A DNA stretch of 64,000 nucleotides from Clostridia bacterium (GTDB lineage: Bacteria > Bacillota > Clostridia > Oscillospirales > CAG-272): contig JAFVXI010000018.1 in the NCBI GenBank assembly GCA_017501245.1, positions 1-64,000 of the forward strand, given 5' to 3'. Position 1 is the first letter of the stretch. Every line of letters starts with the position of its first letter. A program made the position numbers and the translations under genes. Below the pieces are notes generated by a model. The model did no database searches. It worked only from the letters and a program-made list of their open reading frames with translations, and had not been told where the DNA came from. Below, piece after piece: positions 35,101 to 43,038 of the stretch.

Positions 35101-35693
35101 GCGCCTGAGCTCTGGTAGGTTGATACGGAAAAGTTCGACAGATCGGTGCCGTTAAACATAACGTAATACTGCTGCGAAGCATCGTTGCTTGTCGACGTGG
35201 ATCCTGACTGTCCGTACCATCTGTTGTGGAAATAGAAGCCTTCAAGAAGAGCTCCGCTCGAAGAGCCGATATCGAAATCTATGACCAGATAGTCGGTGTT
35301 CTTATTATTCTTGATAACTCTGTTATCAGTAAAGGTTCCGTCACCGTTGTCGACAAGAGTTCCGGTGTAACGGTTGTTTATGTAGATGGACGATGGTGCA
35401 ATAGTCCAATATTCTCCGCCATCACCAGCGACGGAGGGGTCTACCGAATCGGGGAAGCTATACTCCCAGATGCCATCCTCATTTTTCTTCATAGTGGGAT
35501 CCTTAAGAGCTCCGCCGGGTGTACTGATGGTAAGGGATTTCGACCCCAATCCATCCATATCGTATACGACAGTGCCATAATCGCTTGCCTTAGGAGTCGC
35601 TATCTCCGCCGCAAACGCAGGGAGAACCGCAAAGACGGATACGACCGATGCAAGTATAAGGGTTAGTGCGAGGAATTTGCTGAGTTTATTCAT
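32133..35693 (-). CDS. Large secreted protein of unknown function
   Basis: A 1186-residue protein with a Sec signal peptide (LALTLILASVVSVFAVLPAFA, split here as LALTLILASVVSV and FAVLPAFA, cleavage after about residue 29). Residues about 90-290 resemble a laminin-G/concanavalin-like carbohydrate-binding sandwich (GEWLNVTLIYDF, then AYVYFDGIYCGTI). About 350-830 is rich in short beta-strands and asparagine, suggesting a beta-helix. The C-terminal 150 residues (YCSNILSN, then VRAIVNYLKAAYTV, then YNYAKAALAYKT) resemble a tail shared by many Clostridia surface proteins. No LPXTG, SLH or dockerin is evident. The ATG at 35693 follows GGAGGATAAT. It is co-transcribed with the 34-residue gene. Confidence 0.7.
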   Translation of the reverse strand: MNKLSKFLALTLILASVVSVFAVLPAFAAEIATPKASDYGTVVYDMDGLGSKSLTISTPGGALKDPTMKKNEDGIWEYSFPDSVDPSVAGDGGEYWTIAPSSIYINNRYTGTLVDNGDGTFTDNRVIKNNKNTDYLVIDFDIGSSSGALLEGFYFHNRWYGQSGSTSTSNDASQQYYVMFNGTDLSNFSVSTYQSSGAYVQPAKTPGEWLNVTLIYDFSAVDEYGYAVPSEWVAYVYFDGIYCGTIGVPSAKAVQHYFNRVSTPTGIEYGKDCSTLFKNFTYTTFGRGYAGPMTESGMLGYTGINLSELPDLAYTQANTPSAEDKLMATIERVGEAEPIEVYSFDELDASLKDGDVVTLYRSITSTLIMDSNATVTFKDTAGTVLTPGVYGENDLVHIAAVVTADFTEGKILRVRNLNPNFKGARVAPEPSFVDVLTNEDTIVVGTSSAAIGSEVDYRYILMGDFDWEHGGSVRMYGDQATFDLNGYKMNLSHAVRAFNVDKDHNGRVIFKNGKLTICSTTGSDLAMTNSTSLIVFDCLEELELKHANTFIDQRGGAVILHDIERMYRTPYSYGETDTTYEVCTIVSSKSSGNNRSSLYIESVNLDLTKESERVPEGGTYENCANAPFLVNNVASSGSRQGSMHNFVYINDSAISIDNENVIEYTAFANSTGTLIKDEAGVITGWTQTPAYAINENEVKTVVNNSDLDTGAYNVFIVKVDSFYSANKGTKADPVYFAAEEFSYNLDFTFNNCTLKGAYALYQYTPKSVPEDLDYVYEVNVDFNSCDIDHSVSLIDHNSNDDMNVSLSDGSRMSSMKLVEDGDADINLILPEGSELAYTSINDQYNVIVTPSFEPYAYKLGNLDPTDFLWNLPAEGTDPVEIDRVIIPESKAGAYKYEWEISEDGKLYSAVIDKDFKISAKSNLTLYDNIFFNFYVKADLYDASKAYLTVTDLVNEKELVGELVSIDGSDYYKFQVKDLAPTMAEDKIISFVMHVDGAYNDSYNLEKTFSIYDYCSNILSNAKTDDDEIVRAIVNYLKAAYTVDGKDAQNLAKLIEGVEFDAVSGAEAEGGSEKDLTIAINYGPELNWIVKAEAGKSYTVKYTVNGNEITTTKTANENGFIYLTVKACDFLSDVTVGEAKMNIVSYYNSLATLEGLTDEQRAEAQMMVTAIYNYAKAALAYKTATNQ

Positions 35694-35705
35694 ATTATCC
35701 TCCAT

Positions 35706-36182
35706 TGATATAGCGGGCGCAACGCGCTGTGCGCTCGTAAAAATATATTTATACAGTAATATTTTAACATTGTTTTTAAGAAATACAAAAGACTTTAGTC
35801 AATTAATATTTTACATCAATGGAGAAAAACGGCAGAAAAAAGGCGACAATCAGCGTCCTGGAGGGCAAAAGACGTAGAGGCGACATAGATCCGAAGGACT
35901 CAAAGAGTGTAGAGGATGCGGAAAGGGTGGTGGAGGCAAAAGTGTGGAGGAGGCTAAGTGCGTAGAGGATAGGTAAACGTGGAGGAAGCAAAATCCCACG
36001 GGAGCGAATAGTAGTGCGGCTCTTCCCTTTCCTATTTGCGCTTTTCTTCTGCATTCTTGATTCTGCGCCCCTCTTTCCGCATTTTGCCTATTTCTGTCGT
36101 AGGCTGGAGAATGCGGTCGGCGGTTGGTTATTTTTACCATTTTATGGAAATTAAGTTTGTAGATCTTTTCACGTTTTTGCCC
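35706..36182. other. Intergenic region with a purine-rich tract
   Basis: From about 35829 to 36000 the plus strand is markedly purine-rich with recurring gtagagg and gtggagg words. A frame of about 48 codons starting at 35819 has no ribosome binding site, and antisense frames are compositional. I see no convincing gene here. Confidence 0.5.
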
Positions 36183-36212
36183 TTGATTTCAATTGGTAAA
36201 TTGTGGTAAAAT
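36183..36212 (+). promoter_or_regulatory. Candidate promoter of spo0A
   Basis: TTGATT (36183-36188) and TAAAAT (36207-36212) are 18 bases apart. The surrounding DNA repeats ttaccatttt and ggtaaa elements (36136, 36195, 36206, 36240), which could be regulatory. Confidence 0.4.
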
Positions 36213-36269
36213 GTTGTTACGCTTTAGAATTTCCATTTTTTACCATTTTTATAACGGAAGGAGTTAACA

Positions 36270-37052
36270 ATGATGGAAGAAGCAACGAAAATATTGATTT
36301 GCGACGAAAACAGAGAGGAAAGAGAGATGATAGTCGAGGCTCTGGCGCGCTGCGGCTACGGCTTTGTTTCGGAGGCGGAATCCGGCGAGGAGGCGCTTGA
36401 GCTGGCGATTGGCGGCGGCTTTGACCTCATTATGACCGATCTGTGGCTGACAGGCATCGACGGCATCGGGCTGATAAGAGAGGCATCGAGAAGCTATGGC
36501 GAGGATAGGCCTGTTTTCGTCCTTATATCTGCGTTAAACAAGCAGTCGCTGCTCGTGGAGGCGAGCGAGGCGGGAGCCGACGTCTGCATCCCCAAGCCCT
36601 TTGAGATCTCCACGCTGATCGGAAGGATCTCGGCGGCGATAAAGCTGCGCCGCTCAAGGCTCGAGGGCAAGCGCCCGCTGCTCTCCGAGGCGCCCGACAT
36701 GGAGGCACAGGTGACGAAGATCATACATCAGATAGGCGTCCCCGCACATATCAAGGGCTATCAGTATCTGCGCTCCGCCATCCTCATGGCAATCGACGAT
36801 GCGGAGATAATCAACTCGGTGACGAAGGTGCTCTACCCTTCCGTCGCAAAGAAATACTCGACCACGACCTCCCGTGTCGAGCGAGCTATAAGGCACGCCA
36901 TCGAGGTTGCGTGGGATAGGGGCGACGTCGACACGCTCAATTCCTATTTCGGCTACACTATCCAGAACTCGCGCGGCAAGCCCACTAACTCGGAGTTTAT
37001 CGCTATGATAGCAGACAACCTGCGCCTAAGACATAAATACGCTAACGTCTGA
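36270..37052 (+). CDS. spo0A: Sporulation transcription factor Spo0A
   Basis: Spo0A is the response regulator that commits the cell to sporulation when phosphorylated. The 260-residue protein has an N-terminal receiver with D57 in IMTDLW as phosphorylation site and the KPFE lysine at about 107, then a linker, then the Spo0A-specific DNA-binding domain ([20 protein letters not shown]; recognition region [16 protein letters not shown]). GGAAGGAG precedes the ATG. Its presence with sigK, yqfC, yqfD and ylbJ shows a spore-forming lineage. The usual partner spoIVB is not adjacent. Confidence 0.97.
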   Translation: MMEEATKILICDENREEREMIVEALARCGYGFVSEAESGEEALELAIGGGFDLIMTDLWLTGIDGIGLIREASRSYGEDRPVFVLISALNKQSLLVEASEAGADVCIPKPFEISTLIGRISAAIKLRRSRLEGKRPLLSEAPDMEAQVTKIIHQIGVPAHIKGYQYLRSAILMAIDDAEIINSVTKVLYPSVAKKYSTTTSRVERAIRHAIEVAWDRGDVDTLNSYFGYTIQNSRGKPTNSEFIAMIADNLRLRHKYANV

Positions 37053-37095
37053 TCAGTGCTGTAAAAATCAATTTAAACCGGTTTTACGACATAGA

Positions 37096-37117
37096 TTGAC
37101 AATTATTATTTGCATTT
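37096..37117 (+). repeat. Recurring AT-rich intergenic motif, copy 2
   Basis: It reads ttgacaattattatttgcat, 44 bases after the spo0A stop. Confidence 0.4.
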
Positions 37118-37130
37118 AGGCTGATTTTGC

Positions 37131-37158
37131 AATAAAAAAAGAGCGAGATTGCTCGCAC
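37131..37158 (-). terminator. Candidate terminator of the dnaX-ybaB-recR transcript
   Basis: On the minus strand GCGAG-CAAT-CTCGC is followed by TCTTTTTTT, about 235 bases past the recR stop. Confidence 0.5.
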
Positions 37159-37391
37159 TTTGATAAACAACTCGTCTAAGTTCCCTTTTGGAAAAACAAG
37201 GTAAAGCAAGGGAGGGGAGGCGAGAGGAAGGGGGGGTGACGCCCATAGAGACCCCGACAAAAGGAAAAGGCGCAAGCCCACCTTAGAAGGTGTGGGCTTA
37301 CGCCAAATAACCGTATTTAAATAAATAGGAAGCGTGCCTTCACATACAGCTCGAATAGGAAGCGAGCTTCGGCTTGAGGCTCGGGCGAGGA

Positions 37392-37994
37392 TCAGAAGAA
37401 GCGCCTGCCCTCCATAGCACGCATCAGCGTTATCTCGTCGGCATACTCGATGTCGGAGCCGACGGGGATGCCGTGTGCGAGCCTGGACACCTTGACGTCA
37501 CGGCCCTCAAGAAGCCTTGCGATATAGGTGGCGGTGGTTTCGCCCTTTGGTGTGGGGTTTGTCGCTATGATGATCTCCTCGACGCCGCCCTCGTCTACCC
37601 TCGCAACAAGCTCCTTGATCTTCAGGTCAGCAGCCGTCACCTTATCGAGGGGGGAGAGTGCGCCGCCCAGCACGTGGTAAACGCCTCGGAAGCCTCTGAC
37701 ACGCTCCATGGTTATAACATCCTTTGCGGACTCGACGACACATATCACGCTGCGATCTCTTTTCTCGGAGCGGCAGATGTCGCACCCTTCTTCGGAGCCG
37801 GCAAGCCCGAAGCAGACAGGGCAGGTGTAGACGTCTCGCTTAACGCCGACGATAGCATCGGCAAATGCCACAGCATCAGCCTCCGAGAAATTGAGCGCAG
37901 CAAAGGCATAGCGTGCGGCAGTTCTTGCGCCGACGCCCGGCAGCATGCGAAACTTCTCTATCAGCCTCTCAATAGGCGCAATATATTCACTCAT
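37392..37994 (-). CDS. recR: Recombination protein RecR
   Basis: RecR works with RecO (also in this window) and RecF to load RecA at gaps. It is 200 residues, with a helix-hairpin-helix near the start (RMLPGVGARTAARYA), a zinc finger CPVCFGL ... CDIC (about 58-73) and a Toprim domain (VICVVESAKDV). It overlaps ybaB by one base (TGATG), so it is translationally coupled in the dnaX operon. Confidence 0.96.
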   Translation of the reverse strand: MSEYIAPIERLIEKFRMLPGVGARTAARYAFAALNFSEADAVAFADAIVGVKRDVYTCPVCFGLAGSEEGCDICRSEKRDRSVICVVESAKDVITMERVRGFRGVYHVLGGALSPLDKVTAADLKIKELVARVDEGGVEEIIIATNPTPKGETTATYIARLLEGRDVKVSRLAHGIPVGSDIEYADEITLMRAMEGRRFF

Positions 37995-38344
37995 CAGAAC
38001 AGACCGCCAAGGCCGCCCATACCGGGGATATTCAGTCCGCCCGTGAGCTTGGACATCTCCTCGGAGGCATCAGACTCAACTCTCTTTATAGCCTCGTTAA
38101 CTGCGGCTACCACGAGATCCTCAAGCGTCTCGATATCGTCGGGGTCTACGACCTCCTCAGCGAGCTTGACAGACTGGATCTCCTTCTTTCCGTTTATCCT
38201 GACGGTAACGACACCGCCACCGGAGGAGACCTCGTAGGTGCGAGCCTCAAGCTCCTCCTGCTTAGCTACCATATCCTCCTGCATCTTTTTGATCATGGCC
38301 TGCATATTGCCTGCGCCGCCATTCTGGGGAATTCTGACCTTCAT
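37994..38344 (-). CDS. ybaB: Nucleoid-associated protein YbaB/EbfC
   Basis: A 116-residue DNA-binding protein of the YbaB/EbfC family with the N-terminal Met/Gln-rich helix (NMQAMIKKMQEDMVAKQ) and the ISSGGGVVTVRINGKKEI-like beta segment. It has a conserved place between dnaX and recR. AAAGGTTAG precedes the ATG. Confidence 0.94.
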   Translation of the reverse strand: MKVRIPQNGGAGNMQAMIKKMQEDMVAKQEELEARTYEVSSGGGVVTVRINGKKEIQSVKLAEEVVDPDDIETLEDLVVAAVNEAIKRVESDASEEMSKLTGGLNIPGMGGLGGLF

Positions 38345-38409
38345 AAGTCTAACCTTTCAAAACGTTTTGTTATTTGGATTTCGGGGAAATTTACCCGATA
38401 TTGTAAACC

Positions 38410-40032
38410 TTAGTTATCAATCCTTGAGAAAAGATCGTCGGTGACGGGAGAGAGCTTCGATGCGTCGATAGCCTCGACGGTGATCTTGACTGTGTCTGCC
38501 GACTTACCGAGCGCCTCTGCTATCGTCGTCCTGACGATCGCCATATCCGACTCAGAGCCCGAGAGCATCTTAGCGAAAAAGGCGTTCATATATATCCTAT
38601 ACCCTCCGTCGGGCATCACCATACATCTCGAGCGTGCAAACTGCACGGCAAGAGGCCTTTTTATCTCGCCTATGCGGTCAAGCACACGGCGCCACTCTGC
38701 GAGCGGACGAGGCTCTGTAACGGTGGCACCCGAGGGCTCCGAGGCTGGCTGAGCGGGGCTTGCCTTCGGTGTGGGTGCGCTCGCCGCTGTGGGCTTGGCT
38801 ACCTTTGGCTCACCGGCTTCTTTCGGTGCAGAACTTGACACGGGTCGGGGCTTCTCCTCTTCCTTGACCGAGATCCTGCCGGAGGTCAAGGCTCTCTCGA
38901 GCTCCTCCAAACGCAGGGCCAGAGCCTCGGGAGTGATGGCGCTTTTAGCGTCGCACATCCTCGTTAAGGCGATCTCTGCTATCGCTCTTTTTGAGTTATA
39001 AGCCCTCTGCATATCCGCCATAGCGCCTTCAAGCACCGTCGTGTGATATGCTAGGCGTGCGGGGGACAGCTCTCTTGCGATAGCCGCAAGCTCCTCGTAT
39101 TCTCCCTCAGTGAGATCGAGATAGGAGGCGGCTCTGTCCGTGTTCTTCACTACCATTATGTCACGGTAGGCGTCGATCAGCTCCTGCCAGAAGACGGCAA
39201 CGTCGCCGCTCTTCTCCACTATCTCGGAGATGGTCTTATATATCTTATCGTAGTTCTTTTCGATTATCGCTCTTATGATGCCGTAGGTGCTGTCACGGTT
39301 TCCCGAGCCGACGGTAGAAAAGACGAGCTCGGCGTCGATCCTCTGCCTTGCGCCTGCGCAAAGCTCGAGCAGTGAGATAGCGTCACGCATACCGCCCCTG
39401 GCAACCCTGGCGATGACCCTCGCACCATCCTCGGTGAGGTCAATGCCCTCGCTGCCTGCGATCTCTTTGAGCCTGCCCACGATGTTCTCGCCCGAGATGC
39501 GCTTGAAGTCGAAGCGCTGACAGCGTGAGACGATGGTGGTCGGGAGCTTATGAAGCTCGGTAGTTGCGAGAATAAAAATAACGTACGTGGGGGGCTCCTC
39601 AAGCGTTTTAAGAAGGGCGTTAAACGCCGAGGGCGACATCATATGCACCTCGTCGATGATATAGACCCTGAACTTCAGCTCGGCGGGGGTGAAGGCGATC
39701 TCGTCCTTCATATCCCTGACGTTGTCAACGCCGTTGTTGCTCGCTGCGTCCATCTCGATGACGTCAGTCGCCGTGCCTGCGTTTATCGCCTTGCAGGCGG
39801 CGCACTCGTTGCAGGGGTTTCCGCCCTTCGGGGAAAGGCAGTTGACCGCCTTGGCGAGGATCTTGGCGCAGGTGGTCTTACCCGTTCCGCGCGAGCCGCA
39901 GAAGAGATATGCGTGCGAGAGCCTGTTTTCCGAGACCTCGTATTTAAGGATATCGGTGATGGCGGACTGCCCGACAACGTCATCAAAATCCGTCGGACGC
40001 CACTTGCGGTATAAAGCTCTGTAATCAGACAT
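38410..40032 (-). CDS. dnaX: DNA polymerase III subunits gamma and tau
   Basis: DnaX is the clamp-loader ATPase of the replisome. The 540-residue protein has Walker A GSRGTGKTT (46-54), a zinc module (C65, C74, C77, C80), Walker B VYIIDEVHM (about 118-126) and the arginine-finger SRC motif. A Pro/Ala/Lys-rich linker (about 395-440) leads to a tau-like C-terminal domain. GGAGG precedes the ATG. The gene is directly downstream of the SRP RNA, as in Bacillus. Confidence 0.96.
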   Translation of the reverse strand: MSDYRALYRKWRPTDFDDVVGQSAITDILKYEVSENRLSHAYLFCGSRGTGKTTCAKILAKAVNCLSPKGGNPCNECAACKAINAGTATDVIEMDAASNNGVDNVRDMKDEIAFTPAELKFRVYIIDEVHMMSPSAFNALLKTLEEPPTYVIFILATTELHKLPTTIVSRCQRFDFKRISGENIVGRLKEIAGSEGIDLTEDGARVIARVARGGMRDAISLLELCAGARQRIDAELVFSTVGSGNRDSTYGIIRAIIEKNYDKIYKTISEIVEKSGDVAVFWQELIDAYRDIMVVKNTDRAASYLDLTEGEYEELAAIARELSPARLAYHTTVLEGAMADMQRAYNSKRAIAEIALTRMCDAKSAITPEALALRLEELERALTSGRISVKEEEKPRPVSSSAPKEAGEPKVAKPTAASAPTPKASPAQPASEPSGATVTEPRPLAEWRRVLDRIGEIKRPLAVQFARSRCMVMPDGGYRIYMNAFFAKMLSGSESDMAIVRTTIAEALGKSADTVKITVEAIDASKLSPVTDDLFSRIDN

Positions 40033-40080
40033 ATAACCTCCACGAAAGTTCTCGGGCGCACGCCCGCATTATAGAAAGTC

Positions 40081-40380
40081 CGTGTGTCGGAAAGAGCCAT
40101 ACACCCCACCGTCGAAAATACCCTTACATACGGTAACCCCCGTCTCTGCTCCGAACAGGCTCCCTCGCGGCACACGCGATAAACCGCTTAATGCTGCTTG
40201 GTTCCCCACCTGACATGGTTCACAGCCTCACGTTGCGCAAGACCAATTCCTCAACACAGCGAGCGAAGGTGCAGACTATACAAAAGTAATCCTCGGGCGG
40301 GGAATGAACCCCTGCTATAGCGGATTTCAGGTACAAGGCACCGCTAATTCCCCGGCTGGTATGGCTCCGTCCGACACACG
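40081..40380 (-). ncRNA. ffs: Signal recognition particle RNA (large Firmicutes type)
   Basis: SRP RNA scaffolds Ffh for co-translational targeting to the membrane. On the minus strand the apical domain is unmistakable: GTGAACCATGTCAGGTGGGG is followed by AACCAAGCAGCATTAAG, with a GGAA loop and the asymmetric bulge. The two ends pair (GTGTGTCGGA with TCCGACACAC, then GAGCCATAC with GTATGGCTC), so the molecule is about 300 nt and includes an Alu-like domain. It is slightly longer than the Bacillus RNA. The position upstream of dnaX matches other Firmicutes. Confidence 0.93.
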
Positions 40381-40390
40381 GACGCATTAT

Positions 40391-40419
40391 ATTATAACAA
40401 ATCCCTACACAAAAATCAA
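40391..40419 (-). promoter_or_regulatory. SigA promoter of the SRP RNA
   Basis: On the minus strand TTGATT (40414-40419) and TATAAT (40391-40396) are exactly 17 bases apart, ending about 11 bases before the RNA 5' end. Confidence 0.8.
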
Positions 40420-40614
40420 GTGCTTTGGCGAAAAAATAAATCGACAGGCAGGACTATTCGGACGGTATAGCCACAGATATGGCTATCGCCGTGCAGATTA
40501 TCAAGCAATTCGCATAGATATGCGCTTCAACCGCCTGCTTATAGATGGGTATCAGACCTTGAAGGCGGCACGGCACAAGGACAAGCTCACACCAAACTCC
40601 GCACGCCGGAGGGT
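40420..40614. other. Intergenic DNA between the SRP promoter and the reductase gene
   Basis: These 195 bases contain small palindromes (tagcca/tggcta near 40470) but no gene and no clear terminator for the minus-strand reductase gene. Confidence 0.4.
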
Positions 40615-41331
40615 CTAGACGATATAGCCGCCCGAGAGATTCATGACATCGCCCGTGATAAAGCCTGCGCCGTCGCCTGCGAGGAAGAGCGCCGCCTCAG
40701 CGACCTCCTCCGGTCTGCCCATACGCATAAGCGGCGTTTCATCCTCGAGAGCCCTGATAGCATCGGGGTCGAGCGCCTTGTTCATATCCGTGGCGATGAC
40801 GCCGGGGGCGATGCAGTTGACGGTGATGCCCGAGGGGCCAAGCTCCTTGGCGAGAGCCTTGGTGAGCCCGATAAGCCCAGCCTTGGACGCCGAGTAGTGC
40901 GCCTCGCAGGAGGAGCCGACGACACCCCACATAGAGGAGACGTTGATGATCCTGCCTGAGCGCCTTCTGACCATAGAGGGGATGACGGCCTTAGAGTAGA
41001 TAAAGGGAGCTGTGAGGTTTACGCTGAGGGTGTTGTTCCACTCCTCGAGCGAGAGGTCGGTGAGGAGGGAGAAGGAGGAGATGGCGGCGTTGTTGATCAG
41101 TACGTCGATCTCGCCAAGGGTCTCGGTCGTTTTTTTGACGGCGGCAATGATCTCGGCCTCGGATGCAGAGTCCGCCCGGATGGCAAGGGCGCCGACGTCG
41201 TGAGAGAGAGCCTCCGCCTCGGAGGCAGATGACTTATAGGTAAAGGCGACCCTGTAGCCCGCCTTACTAAATGCAATAACGAGCGCTCTGCCGATGCCGC
41301 GAGAGCCTCCCGTGATCAGTACGGTTTTCAT
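40615..41331 (-). CDS. Short-chain dehydrogenase, FabG-like
   Basis: A 238-residue NAD(P)-dependent reductase. It has TGGSRGIG (7-14) for cofactor binding, NNAA (about 80-83), and the catalytic Ser ... YSASK (about 147-151), plus the late GDVMNLSGG segment near the end. This is the size and motif set of 3-oxoacyl-ACP reductases, but no fatty-acid synthesis gene is nearby, so the substrate is open. A longer frame exists upstream; the ATG at 41331 after GGGGATAAAA begins the Rossmann fold at the normal distance. Confidence 0.8.
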   Translation of the reverse strand: MKTVLITGGSRGIGRALVIAFSKAGYRVAFTYKSSASEAEALSHDVGALAIRADSASEAEIIAAVKKTTETLGEIDVLINNAAISSFSLLTDLSLEEWNNTLSVNLTAPFIYSKAVIPSMVRRRSGRIINVSSMWGVVGSSCEAHYSASKAGLIGLTKALAKELGPSGITVNCIAPGVIATDMNKALDPDAIRALEDETPLMRMGRPEEVAEAALFLAGDGAGFITGDVMNLSGGYIV

Positions 41332-41414
41332 TTTTATCCCCGTTTCACAAAATAATTTACGCATTAATTATAGACTATGTATGCCCGCTTGTCAAGTGGA
41401 GAAGGAGATGGCTT

Positions 41415-42326
41415 ATGCTCTTAGTTGTTGATAAAAACCCCGAGAAGGCGTCGACCGTCGCCGAGATGCTCTACTATATGGGCTACCTCGCCTCGGCGAT
41501 AGAGCCCGAGGAAGCACCCGGTGCCTGCGAGGAGGGGTTTTCTGCGATACTGTTTACCTCGCCCGATGGCTCGCCCGACGAGGCAGAGCTCGTTGAGCTT
41601 GTGAGGCTACTATACGATGCACCGATATTTGCGATGACGCCAAGGCGTGCGAGAAGCGCAGGAGGAAAGTCTGACGCAATTCTTTACGGCAACGAAAAAC
41701 GCCATAATACGACAACTATACTTAGCATATTTGAGCATTTAAGGCTTTCCGATACGAAGTTCAGCGCCTGCCACGGCGGGATAGACGAGATGAAGCTATG
41801 CACACTCGGAGCGCCCGAGCACCATAGAAACACAAGAGTCGGAGCGCCACCGTCGGGTAGCGACCTTGGGGCTGAGGGCTACGACTATTCCCTCCCCTCA
41901 CCGGGCGACAGGGCCCCCGGATGCGGCTCGCTGTTTGACGGGATAATAGACGGTGAGATCTTTTCGCCAAGGTCGGTAGAGAGGATATGCCTCTCGCTTG
42001 CTTTATACGGCAAAGAGCCGCTGGGATCTTACACGGGTGGGGGTATAGACGCCTCGGTTGATGCGGCAGGGGTGTTCTGCTCGGGTGAGCGGATCCCCTT
42101 AACGAGGACAGAAACGATGATCGTGCGTTATCTCATCCACCGCTCGCCACGCTCTGCAACGGCAGAGGAGATCCTTGCGCACGCCTTCAGGCAAACGAGA
42201 GCCCCCGAGCCAACGAGCGTAAGAACGCATATATCCATCATCAACAAGAAATTCCGTGAGACGGTCGGCAGACCCCTCACCCTCCCCTCCGACGACGGCA
42301 CCTATTCCCTCTGTCAGCACAGCTGA
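41415..42326 (+). CDS. Response-regulator-like protein with degenerate receiver and OmpR-type DNA-binding domain
   Basis: A 303-residue protein. The first 80 residues follow a receiver fold (MLLVVDKNPEKASTVAEML ... GFSAILFTSP), but the expected phospho-acceptor aspartate after the third strand is replaced (FTSP, residues 47-50). About 90-215 is an unrecognised linker. The last 90 residues are a winged helix of the OmpR/PhoB type (LTRTETMIVRYLIHRSPRSA, then TSVRTHISIINKKFRE). It is probably a phosphorylation-independent regulator. GGAGAAGGAG precedes the ATG. No histidine kinase is nearby. The 68-bp hairpin array and sigK follow on the same strand. Confidence 0.7.
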   Translation: MLLVVDKNPEKASTVAEMLYYMGYLASAIEPEEAPGACEEGFSAILFTSPDGSPDEAELVELVRLLYDAPIFAMTPRRARSAGGKSDAILYGNEKRHNTTTILSIFEHLRLSDTKFSACHGGIDEMKLCTLGAPEHHRNTRVGAPPSGSDLGAEGYDYSLPSPGDRAPGCGSLFDGIIDGEIFSPRSVERICLSLALYGKEPLGSYTGGGIDASVDAAGVFCSGERIPLTRTETMIVRYLIHRSPRSATAEEILAHAFRQTRAPEPTSVRTHISIINKKFRETVGRPLTLPSDDGTYSLCQHS

Positions 42327-42340
42327 CAGTATCACGCCTC

Positions 42341-42446
42341 TTTGCGGCAGAGCCGCAGTGAAGTTTGCCGTGGACGGCAAGTGAAGTTTCGCCAAATGCG
42401 AAGTGAAGTTTCGCCGGATGCGAAGTGAAGTTTTTGCTCGGGGCAA
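42341..42446. repeat. Hairpin-linker repeats with agtgaagttt linker
   Basis: Stems GCCG/CGGC, CGC/GCG (twice) and TTTTGC/GCAAAA are separated by agtgaagttt. They run directly into the 68-bp array. Confidence 0.7.
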
Positions 42447-42470
42447 AAGTAATAGGTTGATGAACTTATC

Positions 42471-42968
42471 CATCACGTTGCGCAGCAACATATCACGAAG
42501 CCCCTCGTGGCCTCCATAACACGCTTGCATAGCAAGCATATCACGTTGCGCAGCAACATATCACGAAGCCCCTTGTGGCTTCCATATCACGCTTGCATAG
42601 CAAGCATATCACGTTGCATAGCAACATATCACGAAACCCCTCGTGGCCTCCATATCACGCTTGCATAGCAAGCATATCACGTTGCGCAGCAACATATCAC
42701 GAATCCCCTTGTGGCTTCCATATCACGCTTGCATAGCAAGCATATCACGTTGCATAGCAACATATCACGAAGCCCCTCGTGGCTTCCATATCACGCTTGC
42801 ATAGCAAGCATATCACGTTGCGCAGCAACATATCACGAACCCCCTCGTGGCCTCCATATCACGCTTGCGTAGCAAGCATATCACGTTGCATAGCAACATA
42901 TCACGAAGCCCCTTGTGGCTTCTATATCACGCTTGCATAGCAAGCATATCACGTTGCGCAGCAACATA
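42471..42968. repeat. 68-bp tandem hairpin array, more than seven units
   Basis: The string atcacgttg recurs at 42472, 42540, 42608, 42676, 42744, 42812, 42880 and 42948, a period of exactly 68. Each unit has three palindromes: TTGC(GC/AT)AGCAA; AAGCCCC(T)(C/T)GTGGCTT or a variant; and CTTGCATAGCAAG. They are separated by catatcacg. The first hairpin alternates between GC and AT forms over most of the array, giving a 136-bp higher-order period. There are no unique spacers, so this is not a CRISPR. No gene lies between 42327 and 43038. Confidence 0.9.
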
Positions 42969-42997
42969 CATATCCCCTCTTCTCCAATCATACCTAT
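42968..42997 (+). promoter_or_regulatory. Candidate SigE-type promoter of sigK
   Basis: ACATATC (42968-42974) and CATACCTAT (42989-42997) are 14 bases apart, resembling the mother-cell SigE pattern expected for sigK. It starts at the very end of the repeat array. Confidence 0.4.
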
Positions 42998-43038
42998 ATA
43001 TAAGCGGCAAAGGTTAATGCCGCGGGAGGTGTTTTATT

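Larger units (their letters stand above)
37053..37391. other. spo0A-recR intergenic region
   Basis: It contains motif copy 2 (37096-37117), a hairpin GCGAG/CTCGC followed by T on the minus strand (37131-37158), a pyrimidine-rich minus-strand tract (37170-37260), and a strong hairpin GGCG-AAGCCCACCTT / AGGTGTGGGCTT-CGCC (37269-37304). These are probably 3'-end signals of the dnaX-ybaB-recR transcript. No gene is supported. Confidence 0.5.

Noticed and set aside
35819..35965. Possible 48-codon plus-strand gene upstream of spo0A
   Set aside because: The ATG lacks a ribosome binding site and the reading frame lies in a purine-rich repeat-like tract with no recognisable protein feature.
42471..42968. 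CRISPR array
   Set aside because: Period and length are suggestive, but every unit is the same throughout, there are no unique spacers, and no cas genes are present.
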